A DNA stretch of 45,933 nucleotides from JBBDZE01 sp040900345 (GCA_040900345.1 JBBDZE010000008.1:1-45933), one strand, 5' to 3'. Shown: positions 30,716 through 40,175, numbered from the stretch's first letter. The notes: generated from the sequence alone by a model not told the origin. Translations and numbers: made by a program.

Positions 30716-31987
30716 ATGATTCGCATGTTGACCACACCACTTTTCAGCAAAACATTTTTTTCTCGAAAGAAAATAGTGATCATTGGCCTTTTCGGTATAG
30801 CGAATGTGCTCCTTTTTGTTTTGTGGTTGGCGATGGGGGCTGTTCCTGGCGAGGTGCGCGATGCAAGAAGCAGCGAGGAGCTTCCTGAAATCCAGGAGTT
30901 GCAGGACACGAACCGCAACTTTGGAGAGCTGTCGGGCTATTTCAGTGCGCTTGCAGAGAACAAAGGGGGTGGGTATGCCTTTGCCGTCTTGCGCGCGGTA
31001 GAACTTCCACCCAACATCGACACGCACCTCTTGGGGCATGTCGTGGGGGACATTTTGTACAAGCAGAAAGGCCTGGAGGGCATCAACGTGTGCACCCACG
31101 ATTTTAGAAATGCCTGCTCCCATTCTATTGTCGTTGGGTTATTTAATGAGTTTGGCGAAGGTGCATTAGATGATATCGCGGCAGCCTGTCGCCAGGCGCC
31201 GGGAGGCAAGGGAGCCTATACCATGTGCTTTCATGGTTTGGGGCATGGCGTGTTGGCCTTTGTCGAGTACGAGATGCCCGACGCCATTGCGCTGTGCGAG
31301 AAAACGGGCACCGCTCTCTATCAGAACCGTGAATACATCGAATGCGTTGGCGGCACCGTTATGGAGATGATGGCGGGCGTCCACGACCCCGAGCTCTGGA
31401 GAGAAAAGTCGAAAAAGTATTTCCGTCAGGACGACCCGTTGTACCCCTGCACGAGTGATTTCATGCCTGATGAGGCGCGGGAGACGTGTTATATGTATCT
31501 CACGCCCCATCTGCTCGAATATGTGGGCGGCAATCCTGAACATTTTACGACGGCAAATTTTCGAGACGCATTTGCCTTATGCGACAAAGCCGATCAGAGG
31601 AGGCTACAGTTGGCGTGCAAGGCAAGTTTTGGGAAAGAGTTCATCGGGCTGATAAAGAACCGGGATATCCGCGACGTTGCAAACCTCAGCGAGGAAGAAG
31701 CGCGCACAATGTACGAGTGGTGTCTTTTGGCGGGGGATCGGGCTGGCAGTGCAGCGTGTATCGATAGCGCGATGGCGTCCCTGTACTGGGGCGGCGAAAA
31801 CGATCGGTCGGGCGCTGTTCGATTTTGCGGAGTCGTTGATGATGGGGAGTTCCAAACGATCTGTTTTAACAACCTGATAGGTGCGGTGCAGTATTATGTA
31901 CATGACCGCGCATACTACGAATCATTTTGTTCGGAGCTGCCATCTGCATATACCTCGGCATGCAAAGAGCGCCTCTTACAGAACTGA
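30716..31987 (+). CDS. CHG family protein 2
   Basis: 423 residues. N-terminal anchor about 20-40, then a helical spacer. Core: H104-x3-H108 (T-H-L-L-G-H-V-V-G; the preceding Cys is absent), C134-S-H136, and C171-F-H173-G-L-G-H177-G. The C-terminal 240 residues show at least five Cys-pair units (for example A-L-C-D-K ... L-A-C-K-A-S-F-G; W-C-L-L-A ... A-A-C-I-D; F-C-G-V-V ... I-C-F-N-N; F-C-S-E-L ... A-C-K-E-R). Each unit resembles a ~40-residue two-helix repeat. Function unknown. It ends 145 bp before protein 3. Confidence 0.75.
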   Translation: MIRMLTTPLFSKTFFSRKKIVIIGLFGIANVLLFVLWLAMGAVPGEVRDARSSEELPEIQELQDTNRNFGELSGYFSALAENKGGGYAFAVLRAVELPPNIDTHLLGHVVGDILYKQKGLEGINVCTHDFRNACSHSIVVGLFNEFGEGALDDIAAACRQAPGGKGAYTMCFHGLGHGVLAFVEYEMPDAIALCEKTGTALYQNREYIECVGGTVMEMMAGVHDPELWREKSKKYFRQDDPLYPCTSDFMPDEARETCYMYLTPHLLEYVGGNPEHFTTANFRDAFALCDKADQRRLQLACKASFGKEFIGLIKNRDIRDVANLSEEEARTMYEWCLLAGDRAGSAACIDSAMASLYWGGENDRSGAVRFCGVVDDGEFQTICFNNLIGAVQYYVHDRAYYESFCSELPSAYTSACKERLLQN

Positions 31988-32130
31988 CATGCCATCAATA
32001 CAACAACATAATCGATGGATGGGAAGCATTGCCAGAAATGCATAAAGAGAAGATTCGGCCATTGTTTGAAATTCTTGACCAAACGGCGAGAAACGGCAAC
32101 GCCAGTGGAGGATATCGCACGAGTAACTAA
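31988..32130 (+). other. Possible small ORF or gene remnant between CHG 2 and 3
   Basis: One frame is open through 32130 (TAA, 2 bp before the next ATG) and reads as plausible protein: ...W-E-A-L-P-E-M-H-K-E-K-I-R-P-L-F-E-I-L. The only ATG, at 32038, would give 30 residues; TTG starts lie inside CHG gene 2. No homolog recognised. It may be a tiny gene, a coupling peptide or the 3' end of a lost gene. Confidence 0.25.
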
Positions 32131-32132
32131 CT

Positions 32133-33215
32133 ATGCGCTTTTTCGCCATCGTATCGGCTCATAAATTGAACAAGAACCGCTTGGTGCTTGTTGTTGGTAT
32201 AGGGCTTGTTGTAGTGTTAGTCGGAGTTGCATCCGCATTGTATTTCGGAGAGAGGGGTTCAGATGAACAAACCAGTATTGGTGCACAAGACAGGCCGGCA
32301 AACGATTATGCCTTGGAGGCAAAATGGTGGGCAGAAAGAATCGACACGATCGGCCCCGAAGATGCATACGAAGAGTTCAAGCACGCCTATCAACAGGAAA
32401 GCTATGCGAGGCAACACACCCTTGCGCATATCTTTGGAAGGGTACTCTATGAGAAGGCTGGCATCGAAGGTTTTGCAATATGTGATAGCGCTTTTGCATT
32501 TGGTTGTTATCATAGTTTTTTTGGCACCTCTATCAAGGCTGACGGAATGAGCATTGTGAAGGAACTCGATGGAGCATGTAGGCGCAGGTGGGGAGGCGCC
32601 TACATGCCCTGTCAGCATGGTATAGGCCACGGGATACTCAGTTCGTTAGGGGCAAATCACCTCCAAGACGCTCTCGATGTATGCTCAACAATCATGGAAC
32701 AGCCTACCGGGGGGTGTGCGAGCGGTATCTTTATGGAATATAATTTCAGGACGATGAGTGCTGTGTGGGGGGAAGGGGAGAGAACATTAGTACGTCCCTT
32801 ACGGGATGAGCGTGACGTGCATATGCCATGTGCGCTTTTACCGCAGCAATATACATCAGCATGTTATTATGAACAGCCACAGTGGTGGGAGTTTGTTCTT
32901 GGCGAAGATTACGAGCGGAGTAAAGCTCTCTGTGCGGAAATTACCGAGGAGGATGCTCGAGGAGCTTGCTTTCGTGGGGTTGGGCACTACAGAGCGAATA
33001 ATGGATACGACATAGAAAAAGTGCACGATGTATGCGGCACTATTGCCGCGGGGATGCCAGAGCAGCTTTTTTGCTATCAAGGCGCGGCATGGCTTTTTCT
33101 TGCAAGACAAAACGGGGGAGCGGATACAGCTCGTGCCCTATGCGAGGCCATCAAGAGAGAAGAAGACCGAGCGGTATGCTCGGCGAGTATAGAAGGTAAC
33201 ATATTTAGATTATGA
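32133..33215 (+). CDS. CHG family protein 3
   Basis: 360 residues. Anchor helix about 16-37. Core: H95-x3-H99 (Q-H-T-L-A-H-I-F-G), C117, C125-Y-H127-S-F-F, and C160-Q-H162-G-I-G-H166-G. Cys-pair units follow (D-V-C-S-T ... G-G-C-A-S-G-I-F-M-E; M-P-C-A-L-L ... S-A-C-Y-Y; L-C-A-E-I ... G-A-C-F-R-G; L-F-C-Y-Q-G; L-C-E-A-I ... A-V-C-S-A). The stop overlaps the next start in an ATGA, a sign of translational coupling with protein 4. Confidence 0.75.
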   Translation: MRFFAIVSAHKLNKNRLVLVVGIGLVVVLVGVASALYFGERGSDEQTSIGAQDRPANDYALEAKWWAERIDTIGPEDAYEEFKHAYQQESYARQHTLAHIFGRVLYEKAGIEGFAICDSAFAFGCYHSFFGTSIKADGMSIVKELDGACRRRWGGAYMPCQHGIGHGILSSLGANHLQDALDVCSTIMEQPTGGCASGIFMEYNFRTMSAVWGEGERTLVRPLRDERDVHMPCALLPQQYTSACYYEQPQWWEFVLGEDYERSKALCAEITEEDARGACFRGVGHYRANNGYDIEKVHDVCGTIAAGMPEQLFCYQGAAWLFLARQNGGADTARALCEAIKREEDRAVCSASIEGNIFRL

Positions 33216-34363
33216 GCAAGACGATACGCACCATTGCTGTTGCGTTGCAAAAAAAAGTGATTTTTATGGCGAGGGGGGAAAAGAGTTTTGTGATAGCTGG
33301 TCTTTTTTTGGCAGGGTTGTTCGTGGCAGGAATAATCGTTATGGTTGACGGCTCGCAACCCCGCAGCCAAAGCGCGCCTTCGCAAGAAGAATTTCTCGAG
33401 ACAATGGAGGCGCAGTATCCTTCGGTTTTTGCCGGTATACGAGACAAGTTATCAGAGGTTGTTGAGGACTACGGTATAGGCGGGGCCCTTGCAATTTCGC
33501 TGAAGGCTTTTGGCGCGGGGGATATTTCTATGTACGAGTGCCATCTCCTTTTTCATACCATCGGACACAGTGCGGAGATTTATTACAACAGCGATGACAT
33601 GAAAATCGTGCAGCACGATAGCAACAACTGCGAGTTCGGCTATCGTCACGGCGTGGAAGCTCAAATCGTGGCACGAAATAGTGAACATTTTCAAGAAGAA
33701 TTACACCGTTTTTGTGACACCCTCATAGCCCATACCTCCTATCCAGATTGCTATCATGGCGCGGGACACGGCTTGGTGAAAGGAACACTCGATGTCCAAA
33801 AGACGCTCGAGCTCTGCGATTCGCTCCAAGAAGGGCGTTCCCGGTCAGTGTTTAGCTGTTATACCGGAGCTTTTAGCGAGGTCACGAATATCGTGGGAGG
33901 AGTGGACAGCGAGACGGGGTACCGGCTTACGGGAACTTCGCCGCTTACGCTCGGGGGACTAGAGGTGATGGAATACTGCGCTTCATTTACGGGAGAGGAG
34001 CATCAGCAGGCATGTGCTTACGAACTGAATGGATTAACGTTTTCTCTTAATACAACCGAGGAGCATCTTCGAAACGAATTATCGCGATGCGCGCAAGGAA
34101 GCTACGCCGAAGACCTCAAAGAAGCCTGTACGTACAGTGTTTCAGCCGTATTTGCCCAGCACATGCTGCCAAGAACGCAGTCGCTTTCGCCTTCGCATGA
34201 ACTGCTAGAAACCCTCACGCCGGGCCTGCGAGAAGCGTACATCATGGGTTCGGGTACGGAGATGAAGCAATTTATTATCAGCGGACAGAACCTAGACTGG
34301 AATGTCTTTTGCAATTTTTTTGAAGAGGATGAGCACGCAACGTGTGTCGCCATATTTGAGTAA
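33212..34363 (+). CDS. CHG family protein 4
   Basis: 383 residues. Long basic N terminus then anchor helix about 26-46. Core: C110-H111-x3-H115-x2-G-H119 (C-H-L-L-F-H-T-I-G-H), C140-E-F-G-Y-R-H146-G-V-E, and C180-Y-H182-G-A-G-H186-G. Cys pairs continue: L-C-D-S-L ... S-C-Y-T-G-A-F-S-E; Y-C-A-S-F ... A-C-A-Y-E-L-N-G-L; F-C-N-F-F ... T-C-V-A-I. It shares E-L-N-G-L and the extra His after the H-x3-H motif with protein 1, so these two form a subgroup. Start overlaps the protein 3 stop. Confidence 0.75.
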   Translation: MSKTIRTIAVALQKKVIFMARGEKSFVIAGLFLAGLFVAGIIVMVDGSQPRSQSAPSQEEFLETMEAQYPSVFAGIRDKLSEVVEDYGIGGALAISLKAFGAGDISMYECHLLFHTIGHSAEIYYNSDDMKIVQHDSNNCEFGYRHGVEAQIVARNSEHFQEELHRFCDTLIAHTSYPDCYHGAGHGLVKGTLDVQKTLELCDSLQEGRSRSVFSCYTGAFSEVTNIVGGVDSETGYRLTGTSPLTLGGLEVMEYCASFTGEEHQQACAYELNGLTFSLNTTEEHLRNELSRCAQGSYAEDLKEACTYSVSAVFAQHMLPRTQSLSPSHELLETLTPGLREAYIMGSGTEMKQFIISGQNLDWNVFCNFFEEDEHATCVAIFE

Positions 34364-34368
34364 GCGTT

Positions 34369-34776
34369 ATGCAGAAGAACAGTATACAGCACAGGGCAAC
34401 CAAAGGAGGCGTCGCAGGAATTGTTCTTGTGTGCATTCTTTTGGGCGGAACGTACGTTGTGATTGATCGACAAGAGGCGACGGTCGGGAAGGAGGACAAG
34501 CATGCCACTCATATCGTACGGGTTACGGATACAGCATTTGTGCCCGCAGAGCTGCATGTCCGTTGGGGAGATACGGTGCAGTTTATCACCGAGCGCGGTA
34601 CCGCGTTCTGGCCCGCCTCTGACCTTCACCCCATACACGAAGACTACCCCGATTTTGACGCACGAAGGCCGATTCCCCCAAATGAATCATGGACCTTTAC
34701 ATTTACCCAGAAGGGCAGTTGGAGCTACCACAATCACTTGCACCCTTTCTTTAGGGGCAGGATAGTTGTTGAATAG
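34369..34776 (+). CDS. Small membrane-anchored cupredoxin-like protein 1
   Basis: 135 residues: anchor helix about 14-30, then a single ~90-residue beta domain. Signature: F-W-P-A-S-D-L-H-P-I-H-x3-Y-P-D-F-D and, ~30 residues later, W-S-Y-H-N-H-L-H-P. The fold suggestion comes from the G-D-T-V-x-F...W-x-Y-H-x-H-L layout shared by plastocyanin-like proteins, but no Cys is present, so a type 1 (blue) site cannot form. A His-only (type 2) copper site is more likely. It begins 5 bp after protein 4 stops and overlaps or abuts protein 5, so it is part of the same transcript. Confidence 0.75.
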   Translation: MQKNSIQHRATKGGVAGIVLVCILLGGTYVVIDRQEATVGKEDKHATHIVRVTDTAFVPAELHVRWGDTVQFITERGTAFWPASDLHPIHEDYPDFDARRPIPPNESWTFTFTQKGSWSYHNHLHPFFRGRIVVE

Positions 34777-34783
34777 GCGAGGC

Positions 34784-36001
34784 ATGCGTTGGAAACACAT
34801 CTCGATAAAGAAAAAAGGGTTATGGTTTGTCCTTGGCGTTGAGGCCGTCTTTGTTTTGGCGCTTGTTCTCGTTGGGGTGTCTTTCCCTATAGATAAGGAA
34901 AAGACGGCAGCGGAAGAGGCATCCTTGGCAATATACGCAGAGGGAGTGATTGAGGCATGCAGCAGCGTTCGGTACCGGCCGGCCTGCTACGATGAAGAAA
35001 TTCCCAAGCTCATGGATGCTCTGTCCATGGAAGAAGCATTTGCTGTAACCAAGCTCGTGCAAGAACAGGATGAGTCGTACTGGTACTGCCATGTGTTGGC
35101 CCATGCATTAGGAGCGCGCGAAACGGCAAAAGATCCTTCCCGGTGGATAGACGTCATTGCGCGGGTGCCAAGTCACATGTGTTCAAATGGCGGCATCCAT
35201 GGAGCGTTTCAAGAACGGTTTCGATCAGAAACGCTTGCACCAGAAGAAGTAGAGCGGGTATTGCCGGATCTGCAAAAGGCATGCGAGCCGCGTCCCTCAT
35301 GGAGTCCCACCAGCATGGAGCAGGCAACCTGCTACCATGCGCTCGGTCATCTCGCCATGTATATTACCGGAGGAGATATTCACCGGGCGGTGGCAGTATG
35401 CGAGGATGTTGCACGGCAGACGAGTGCGGATTTTACCCCGTTGTGCTACGACGGGGCCTTTATGCAGATTTTTCAACCGCTTGAGCCGGAAGACTTTGCT
35501 CTTATTGAGGGCAAACAGCCCGCCAAAGAAGAACTTGCGTCATATTGCCATCAATTCTCAGGGGCGCAGTACGCGTCCTGTTGGAGCGAAGGGTGGCCGC
35601 TCTATTCGGCCGAAATACAGAATGCTGACGGCCTGACAGCATTCTGTTCGGCCGTTCCTGAAGGACCCGATCGAAACCTGTGCTTTACCGACATATTTTA
35701 CGTGCTGACGGCTCAGTTCGAGTTCGATCATGCCAGTATCGTGGGATTGTGTAGCAGCATGCCGGAAGCGCGTAAGGGGCAATGTTTTGCCAGCGCTGCA
35801 TCGCGCTTTATTGAGACGGATGCACAGCTTACCGATCGGGCAGTAGCGCTTTGTGCGGCAGCAACCCGAGAGACGGAGCAAAGAAAATGCTACGAAGAAC
35901 TCGTATTTTACGCCTCATATAATTTTAAAAAAGGGTCAAAGGAATTCGAGCATCTCTGTGGCAGCCTTCCGATGTCTTATCGAGAAGGGTGCTATCGTTA
36001 G
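34784..36001 (+). CDS. CHG family protein 5
   Basis: 405 residues from ATG 34784, preceded by aggcgagg; a TTG at 34766 would overlap the cupredoxin gene. Anchor helix about 13-33. Core: C102-H103-x3-H107-x2-G (C-H-V-L-A-H-A-L-G), C133-x5-H139-G-A-F, and C183-Y-H185-A-L-G-H189-L, where the usual H-G-x-G-H-G has lost two glycines. Six Cys-pair units follow up to the C terminus (E-G-C-Y-R). The variation in the core makes it the most divergent of the stand-alone members. Confidence 0.75.
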   Translation: MRWKHISIKKKGLWFVLGVEAVFVLALVLVGVSFPIDKEKTAAEEASLAIYAEGVIEACSSVRYRPACYDEEIPKLMDALSMEEAFAVTKLVQEQDESYWYCHVLAHALGARETAKDPSRWIDVIARVPSHMCSNGGIHGAFQERFRSETLAPEEVERVLPDLQKACEPRPSWSPTSMEQATCYHALGHLAMYITGGDIHRAVAVCEDVARQTSADFTPLCYDGAFMQIFQPLEPEDFALIEGKQPAKEELASYCHQFSGAQYASCWSEGWPLYSAEIQNADGLTAFCSAVPEGPDRNLCFTDIFYVLTAQFEFDHASIVGLCSSMPEARKGQCFASAASRFIETDAQLTDRAVALCAAATRETEQRKCYEELVFYASYNFKKGSKEFEHLCGSLPMSYREGCYR

Positions 36002-36004
36002 GCT

Positions 36005-37537
36005 ATGAATAACAGAAAGAAAAAAAACGAGTTAGGGAAGAAAATGGAGACGGCGCTGAAGCGCTATAAGCGTTGGGGCGTGGCTGTGAGCATTATTTTG
36101 GGAGTGGCTAGTGGTGCTGCGCTTATTTTTGCAGCACCATTCTGGGGGGCGCAGGAATATCACGTTGAGCTGCGCGAAGATGGGTTCTATCCCGAGGAGC
36201 TTTCGGTGCAGGTAGGCGATACCGTAACCTTTAGCACAAGCAGGGGGCAGCTCTTTTGGCCTGCTTCGGCTCTTCATCCAGATCATTCTATTTATCCTGA
36301 GTTTGATCCTCAGCAGCCGATTAACCCCGGAAACTCCTGGAGTTTTCGCTTTGAAAAAGAAGGGAGATGGAAGTATCATGATCATCTCCATCCCAATTAT
36401 TCAGGAGTCATCACCGTAGGCACCTCTGGCAGCAGTATCGTGGCGCTCGCCCAGAATTGTGTCGAGGTCTCTCGGGACCAAAAAATGGCCTGCTGGGACC
36501 AGCAGCTGGAGGCGACGCTTAAGGCAGAAGGATTGGACGCAGCATTTGATTTATTTGTTCATCTCTACCAAACAGAGCCTGATATTCCTAAGGCCTGCCA
36601 CGAATGGGGGCACGTTTTGGGGGAGGCCGCGTACGATTTATATATGAGCGACGAAGATTTTAAACTCGTTCCAGAAACGGCCTACTGCGGATACGGTTTT
36701 TATCATGGATTTTTGGAAGAATTTGTCCGGGATACGGGAGGAAATTTCGCTGAGATACAGCAGTTCTGCACCTCAGTGTCGGAAGAACTAGGCGAGCAGC
36801 TCTTCTCAGTATACCGAAACTGTGTGCACGGCGTAGGTCACGGGACGACCGCCTGGATTTTGGAGGACCCTTCGTATTGGGGTGACTTTCAAAAGGTGGC
36901 AGATGCAGGTCTTGGCGTTTGTGAAGATACCTTTGGAGGAACAAATGAGATCCGTGACTGCTATGACGGCGTATTCAATGAGCTCTATCTCGATGTACTG
37001 AATAGTCAGTACCGGTTCAACTTTACGCAGTTTAAAACGATGGGCGATCCGTTTTGGTATTGCAGAAGGGTAGCTGAGCGGCACAAAGAGTCGTGTTACT
37101 TTGAGTTTATTGGTCTTACCTATACTTTTTTCAACTATGACGTGAAGGCAGCAACGCGTTATTTTCTAGACACGGTGGATAATCTGGAAGAGTACGGAGA
37201 CACGACCATAGGAAAGCTTGCAGCTGATTATATGCAATTCGACATTGTCAAAGATAGTCATGAACCAAACGTTGAGGCATGCAGAATGGTCCCCGGATAT
37301 CTGTTCCAGGATTGTTTCTTTGGTATTACAAACGGTTTTATACAGCATGGGGAGCCGGAAAATATGCACGAGAAAGGGCTGCATTTTTGCGGGGAGGGCT
37401 ATTTAACAGCGAGAGAAAAAACACTGTGCTACCAGAATATGTTCGGGCTTCTACGGGCAAACTATAGCACAGAAAAGCTTAGGCAGGTTTGTTCAACGGT
37501 AGGCGCAGAAGTGTGGCGCTCATACTGTCCACTCTAA
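36005..37537 (+). CDS. Cupredoxin-CHG fusion protein 6
   Basis: 510 residues. Lys-rich N terminus and anchor helix about 25-48, cupredoxin-like domain about 52-138 with W85-P-A-S, H91-P-D-H94, Y97-P-E-F-D and W122-K-Y-H125-D-H127-L-H129, then a CHG domain: C198-H199-x3-H203 (C-H-E-W-G-H-V-L-G), C228-G-Y-G-F-Y-H234-G-F-x-E, C273-V-H275-G-V-G-H279-G. Cys-pair repeats fill the C-terminal half and end S-Y-C-P-L. It starts 3 bp after protein 5 and its stop overlaps the start of protein 7 (TAATG), so the genes are coupled. Close relative of protein 7. The fusion shows that the cupredoxin and CHG modules work together. Confidence 0.8.
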   Translation: MNNRKKKNELGKKMETALKRYKRWGVAVSIILGVASGAALIFAAPFWGAQEYHVELREDGFYPEELSVQVGDTVTFSTSRGQLFWPASALHPDHSIYPEFDPQQPINPGNSWSFRFEKEGRWKYHDHLHPNYSGVITVGTSGSSIVALAQNCVEVSRDQKMACWDQQLEATLKAEGLDAAFDLFVHLYQTEPDIPKACHEWGHVLGEAAYDLYMSDEDFKLVPETAYCGYGFYHGFLEEFVRDTGGNFAEIQQFCTSVSEELGEQLFSVYRNCVHGVGHGTTAWILEDPSYWGDFQKVADAGLGVCEDTFGGTNEIRDCYDGVFNELYLDVLNSQYRFNFTQFKTMGDPFWYCRRVAERHKESCYFEFIGLTYTFFNYDVKAATRYFLDTVDNLEEYGDTTIGKLAADYMQFDIVKDSHEPNVEACRMVPGYLFQDCFFGITNGFIQHGEPENMHEKGLHFCGEGYLTAREKTLCYQNMFGLLRANYSTEKLRQVCSTVGAEVWRSYCPL

Positions 37538-39060
37538 TGGGGAACCCTTGGATGCGAATGCGCTTATTCCCAACAGCATTGGCAAAAATACGTACACGAG
37601 GAAGGGGTACCGCTCTTGCTACGCTAGGGGTTTTTGTTCTTGCCCTTCTGGTAGTTGCTTTTGCGCTCATTGCTCGACACGCTACGCCTACGGTGTCCCT
37701 CTCTCCTGAGGGCTTTGTGCCTCGTGAACTGACTATTCAGCTTGGCGATACCGTGACGTTTGTCAATAAAAGCAATCGCCCCATCTGGCCCGCTTCCAAC
37801 ATCCATCCCGACCACTCCATCTACCCAGAGTTTGACCCCAAGCGTCCCTTAGAACCCGGCGAAGAATGGTCGTTTACCTTCACCAAAGAAGGAAGGTGGC
37901 GCTTCCATGACCATCTTAACTCGCTCCATGAAGGAGTAGTTACGGTGGGGGATGGCACGGCGACACGAGAGGGGGAGGATGGCCGGTGCGATGACGCCGC
38001 CAATAAAGTGGCGTGCTGGGGCGAGCGCGTTGAGTATGCTCTCGCCGGTAATAATGTAGAAGCAGCTTTCAATGTGGTAGCCGAGCTCTATGAAAAAGAG
38101 CCCCAGCTTGCCGGAGGCTGTCATGGCTATGCGCATCTCATTGGCGAAAAAGCATATGACCTTTTCTCTCAAGGGTATGACTTTGAGCTGACGCCAAAGA
38201 CGGCATACTGCGGGTACGGCTTTTTCCACGGCTTCATGGAAACGTTGTTGCATACGACGGGGGATCTTGCGGAGGCGCGTGCCTTTTGTGCCTACGTTAA
38301 TGAGAAGCTTCGCTACGTATCAAGCGGAGCGGCCAGCGCATGTAACCACGGCATCGGGCACGGGGCGGTAGATGGCAGCGATCCGCGGGCGTGGGGAGAT
38401 CCCTATGCCATGATGAAGCCGGGGATGGACTTGTGCCGTGCGCTCGCAAAAGAGGACAAGCCCTCGTATGGCAGCCCGCTGTATCTGTGCATCACGGGGG
38501 TCTATAACGCCCTTGAAATACTTTCAATGGATGATCGATACCGCCTTGAAGCTTTACGAGAAGACCCGTTTGCTTTTTGCGAGCGAGAACAGGTTGCGTA
38601 TCAAGAAGGATGCTACACCAACATGCTACCCGCGCTCTTGCGCCTAACGAATAACGACGTTATGCAAAGCGCCCGCCTCGTCGAGGCCATACCCGAGGAA
38701 GGCGACAGCTACGAAATCCGTAGCCTCGTTATACTTTCGCTTACCCATGAATATATTCGTCTGCACATGAACGACGCAAACTACACAGAAGAGGGGATCG
38801 CTCTGTGTCGGCAGCTTGCCGATCGCTCACACCTTCCGTGTATTCGCGGTCTCTCCGGCGGGCATATGAAATATGGAAAGCCGGGGGAAGAATACGTAAA
38901 GATGATTGCTTTTTGCACAACGCCAACCATGCGCCCCGACGAGCGCGATGCCTGTTTTGAATATGTCTTTCCGTTATTGCGTCTTTGGTACCCGCAAGGA
39001 AAAGTGGAAGAAATCTGCACCCGTGTCGAACTGCCCTATCGTTCGTACTGCCCCCGATAG
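37537..39060 (+). CDS. Cupredoxin-CHG fusion protein 7
   Basis: 507 residues from ATG 37537, which overlaps the previous stop (TAATG). Basic N terminus, anchor helix about 27-46, cupredoxin-like domain about 50-138 (W84-P-A-S, H90-P-D-H93, Y96-P-E-F-D, W121-R-F-H124-D-H126-L), CHG core C195-H196-x3-H200 (C-H-G-Y-A-H-L-I-G), C225-G-Y-G-F-F-H231-G-F-M-E, C269-N-H271-G-I-G-H275-G, and repeated Cys pairs to the C-terminal S-Y-C-P-R. Layout, motifs and the same final S-Y-C-P show a recent duplication with protein 6, although nucleotide identity has decayed. Confidence 0.8.
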   Translation: MGNPWMRMRLFPTALAKIRTRGRGTALATLGVFVLALLVVAFALIARHATPTVSLSPEGFVPRELTIQLGDTVTFVNKSNRPIWPASNIHPDHSIYPEFDPKRPLEPGEEWSFTFTKEGRWRFHDHLNSLHEGVVTVGDGTATREGEDGRCDDAANKVACWGERVEYALAGNNVEAAFNVVAELYEKEPQLAGGCHGYAHLIGEKAYDLFSQGYDFELTPKTAYCGYGFFHGFMETLLHTTGDLAEARAFCAYVNEKLRYVSSGAASACNHGIGHGAVDGSDPRAWGDPYAMMKPGMDLCRALAKEDKPSYGSPLYLCITGVYNALEILSMDDRYRLEALREDPFAFCEREQVAYQEGCYTNMLPALLRLTNNDVMQSARLVEAIPEEGDSYEIRSLVILSLTHEYIRLHMNDANYTEEGIALCRQLADRSHLPCIRGLSGGHMKYGKPGEEYVKMIAFCTTPTMRPDERDACFEYVFPLLRLWYPQGKVEEICTRVELPYRSYCPR

Positions 39061-39105
39061 CGTTGGCAGCACCCGTGGGTAGGGGTTTAAGAGAAAAAGG
39101 GCCTA

Positions 39106-39114
39106 TGCTATGCT
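39106..39114 (+). promoter_or_regulatory. Extended -10 promoter
   Basis: TGcTATGCT in the 101-bp gap after protein 7. Transcription would start near 39121 with a ~40-nt leader to ATG 39162. Confidence 0.4.
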
Positions 39115-39161
39115 GAAAAAATAAATTCGCTTTTATAGACAAACACACTACTCATAAAGCT

Positions 39162-39707
39162 ATGCGAGAAGGAGCACTGTTTCTTATCACCGTTACCCTT
39201 ATGACCATTGGCACAGCGCTCATGGTGCTTCCTCAGGGGGTATTTGCTCACGGCACCGGCGCCTCCTTCGAAGCAGACGTCGATCAGTACCGGATTGATG
39301 TCGGCTATGAGCCGGAACAGATGAGCGTCGACATCGCTACGCTCTTTGATTTTTTACTGCAGGATCGGCAGACGGGCGAAGACGTAGCCTTTAGCGACGT
39401 GTGGGTGCGCATCTCCCAAGGCAACCAAACAGTGTTTGCGAGCGGGGTTGCACGTCCAAGGTTTGGGACCACCACGTTAACCTACCTCTTCCCACGAGCA
39501 GGGAGCTACGAGCTGTCGGTTCGGTTCCAAAATCAGGGAGAAGCGATTGTTGAAAGTACCTTCCCCCTTACCGTCAAGGAGGGTGTCAGCGATATCAAAA
39601 CACTATCAGAAAAGAAATCTACGATTCTCCCCGTGACACTTGCTTTTGCCGGTGGGGCAGTGATCGCAGGGGCAGCCACCCTGTTTATGCGACGCCCCAA
39701 GAAATAG
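39162..39707 (+). CDS. Secreted Ig-like protein with predicted N-terminal His and C-terminal anchor
   Basis: 181 residues. A signal peptide (about 1-29) ends V-F-A before H-G-T-G-A, so cleavage would expose His as residue 1. A single beta-sandwich-like domain (about 30-145; V-S-x-V-W-V-R-I-S, G-S-Y-E-L-S-V-R-F) is followed by a C-terminal transmembrane helix (about 155-175) and R-R-P-K-K. An exposed N-terminal His is the hallmark of CopC and other 'histidine brace' copper proteins; here this is only a possibility, since no second conserved His set is obvious. It lies between cupredoxin genes and may hand over or sense copper. No family recognised with certainty. Confidence 0.65.
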   Translation: MREGALFLITVTLMTIGTALMVLPQGVFAHGTGASFEADVDQYRIDVGYEPEQMSVDIATLFDFLLQDRQTGEDVAFSDVWVRISQGNQTVFASGVARPRFGTTTLTYLFPRAGSYELSVRFQNQGEAIVESTFPLTVKEGVSDIKTLSEKKSTILPVTLAFAGGAVIAGAATLFMRRPKK

Positions 39708-39725
39708 CGTAATCAAGGGGGTACT

Positions 39726-40175
39726 ATGCATACAAAAAATCTTGCTATTATTGGTCTTCTCATTCTGATTGCAACGGCTATCGCTCTTGGGGTGGTTCTT
39801 ATGGTGCGTCCTGAGCAGAGCGGGGACCTCAGCGCAGGCAAGGATGCCGATCAGCAAACACGAGAGCGTCACCCAGGCTTTGCAATTGATGCCTCCGCCG
39901 CGCAGGAACGTATTCGCATTACCCAGGAGGGATTTTTTCCGGAGGAGATTACCGTACAGCGAGGAGATAGTGTTGTCTGGATAAATGAAGCGAGCGAGTA
40001 TCGCTGGCCCGCCTCGAACCTGCATCCTACCCATTCAATCTATGCCGAATTCGATCCACTTGAGCCGCTTGCTCCCGGAGAGAGTTGGAGCTTTCGGTTC
40101 GAACAAGAGGGAAGCTGGCAGTACCATGACCATTTGCGTCCCAGTAAGGAGGGGGTAATCATTGTGGAGGGGTAG
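39726..40175 (+). CDS. Small membrane-anchored cupredoxin-like protein 2
   Basis: 149 residues. Anchor helix about 5-26, linker, then the cupredoxin-like domain with E-E-I-T-V-Q-R-G-D, W-P-A-S-N-L-H-P-T-H-S-I-Y, E-F-D-P-L-E-P and W-Q-Y-H-D-H-L-R-P. The His set of its relatives is complete and there is no Cys. It starts 18 bp after the preceding gene. Confidence 0.78.
   Translation: MHTKNLAIIGLLILIATAIALGVVLMVRPEQSGDLSAGKDADQQTRERHPGFAIDASAAQERIRITQEGFFPEEITVQRGDSVVWINEASEYRWPASNLHPTHSIYAEFDPLEPLAPGESWSFRFEQEGSWQYHDHLRPSKEGVIIVEG

Noticed and set aside
39162..39707. Firm CopC or YtkA assignment
   Set aside because: The predicted N-terminal His and beta-sandwich are suggestive, but no diagnostic second His or Met-rich motif was found.
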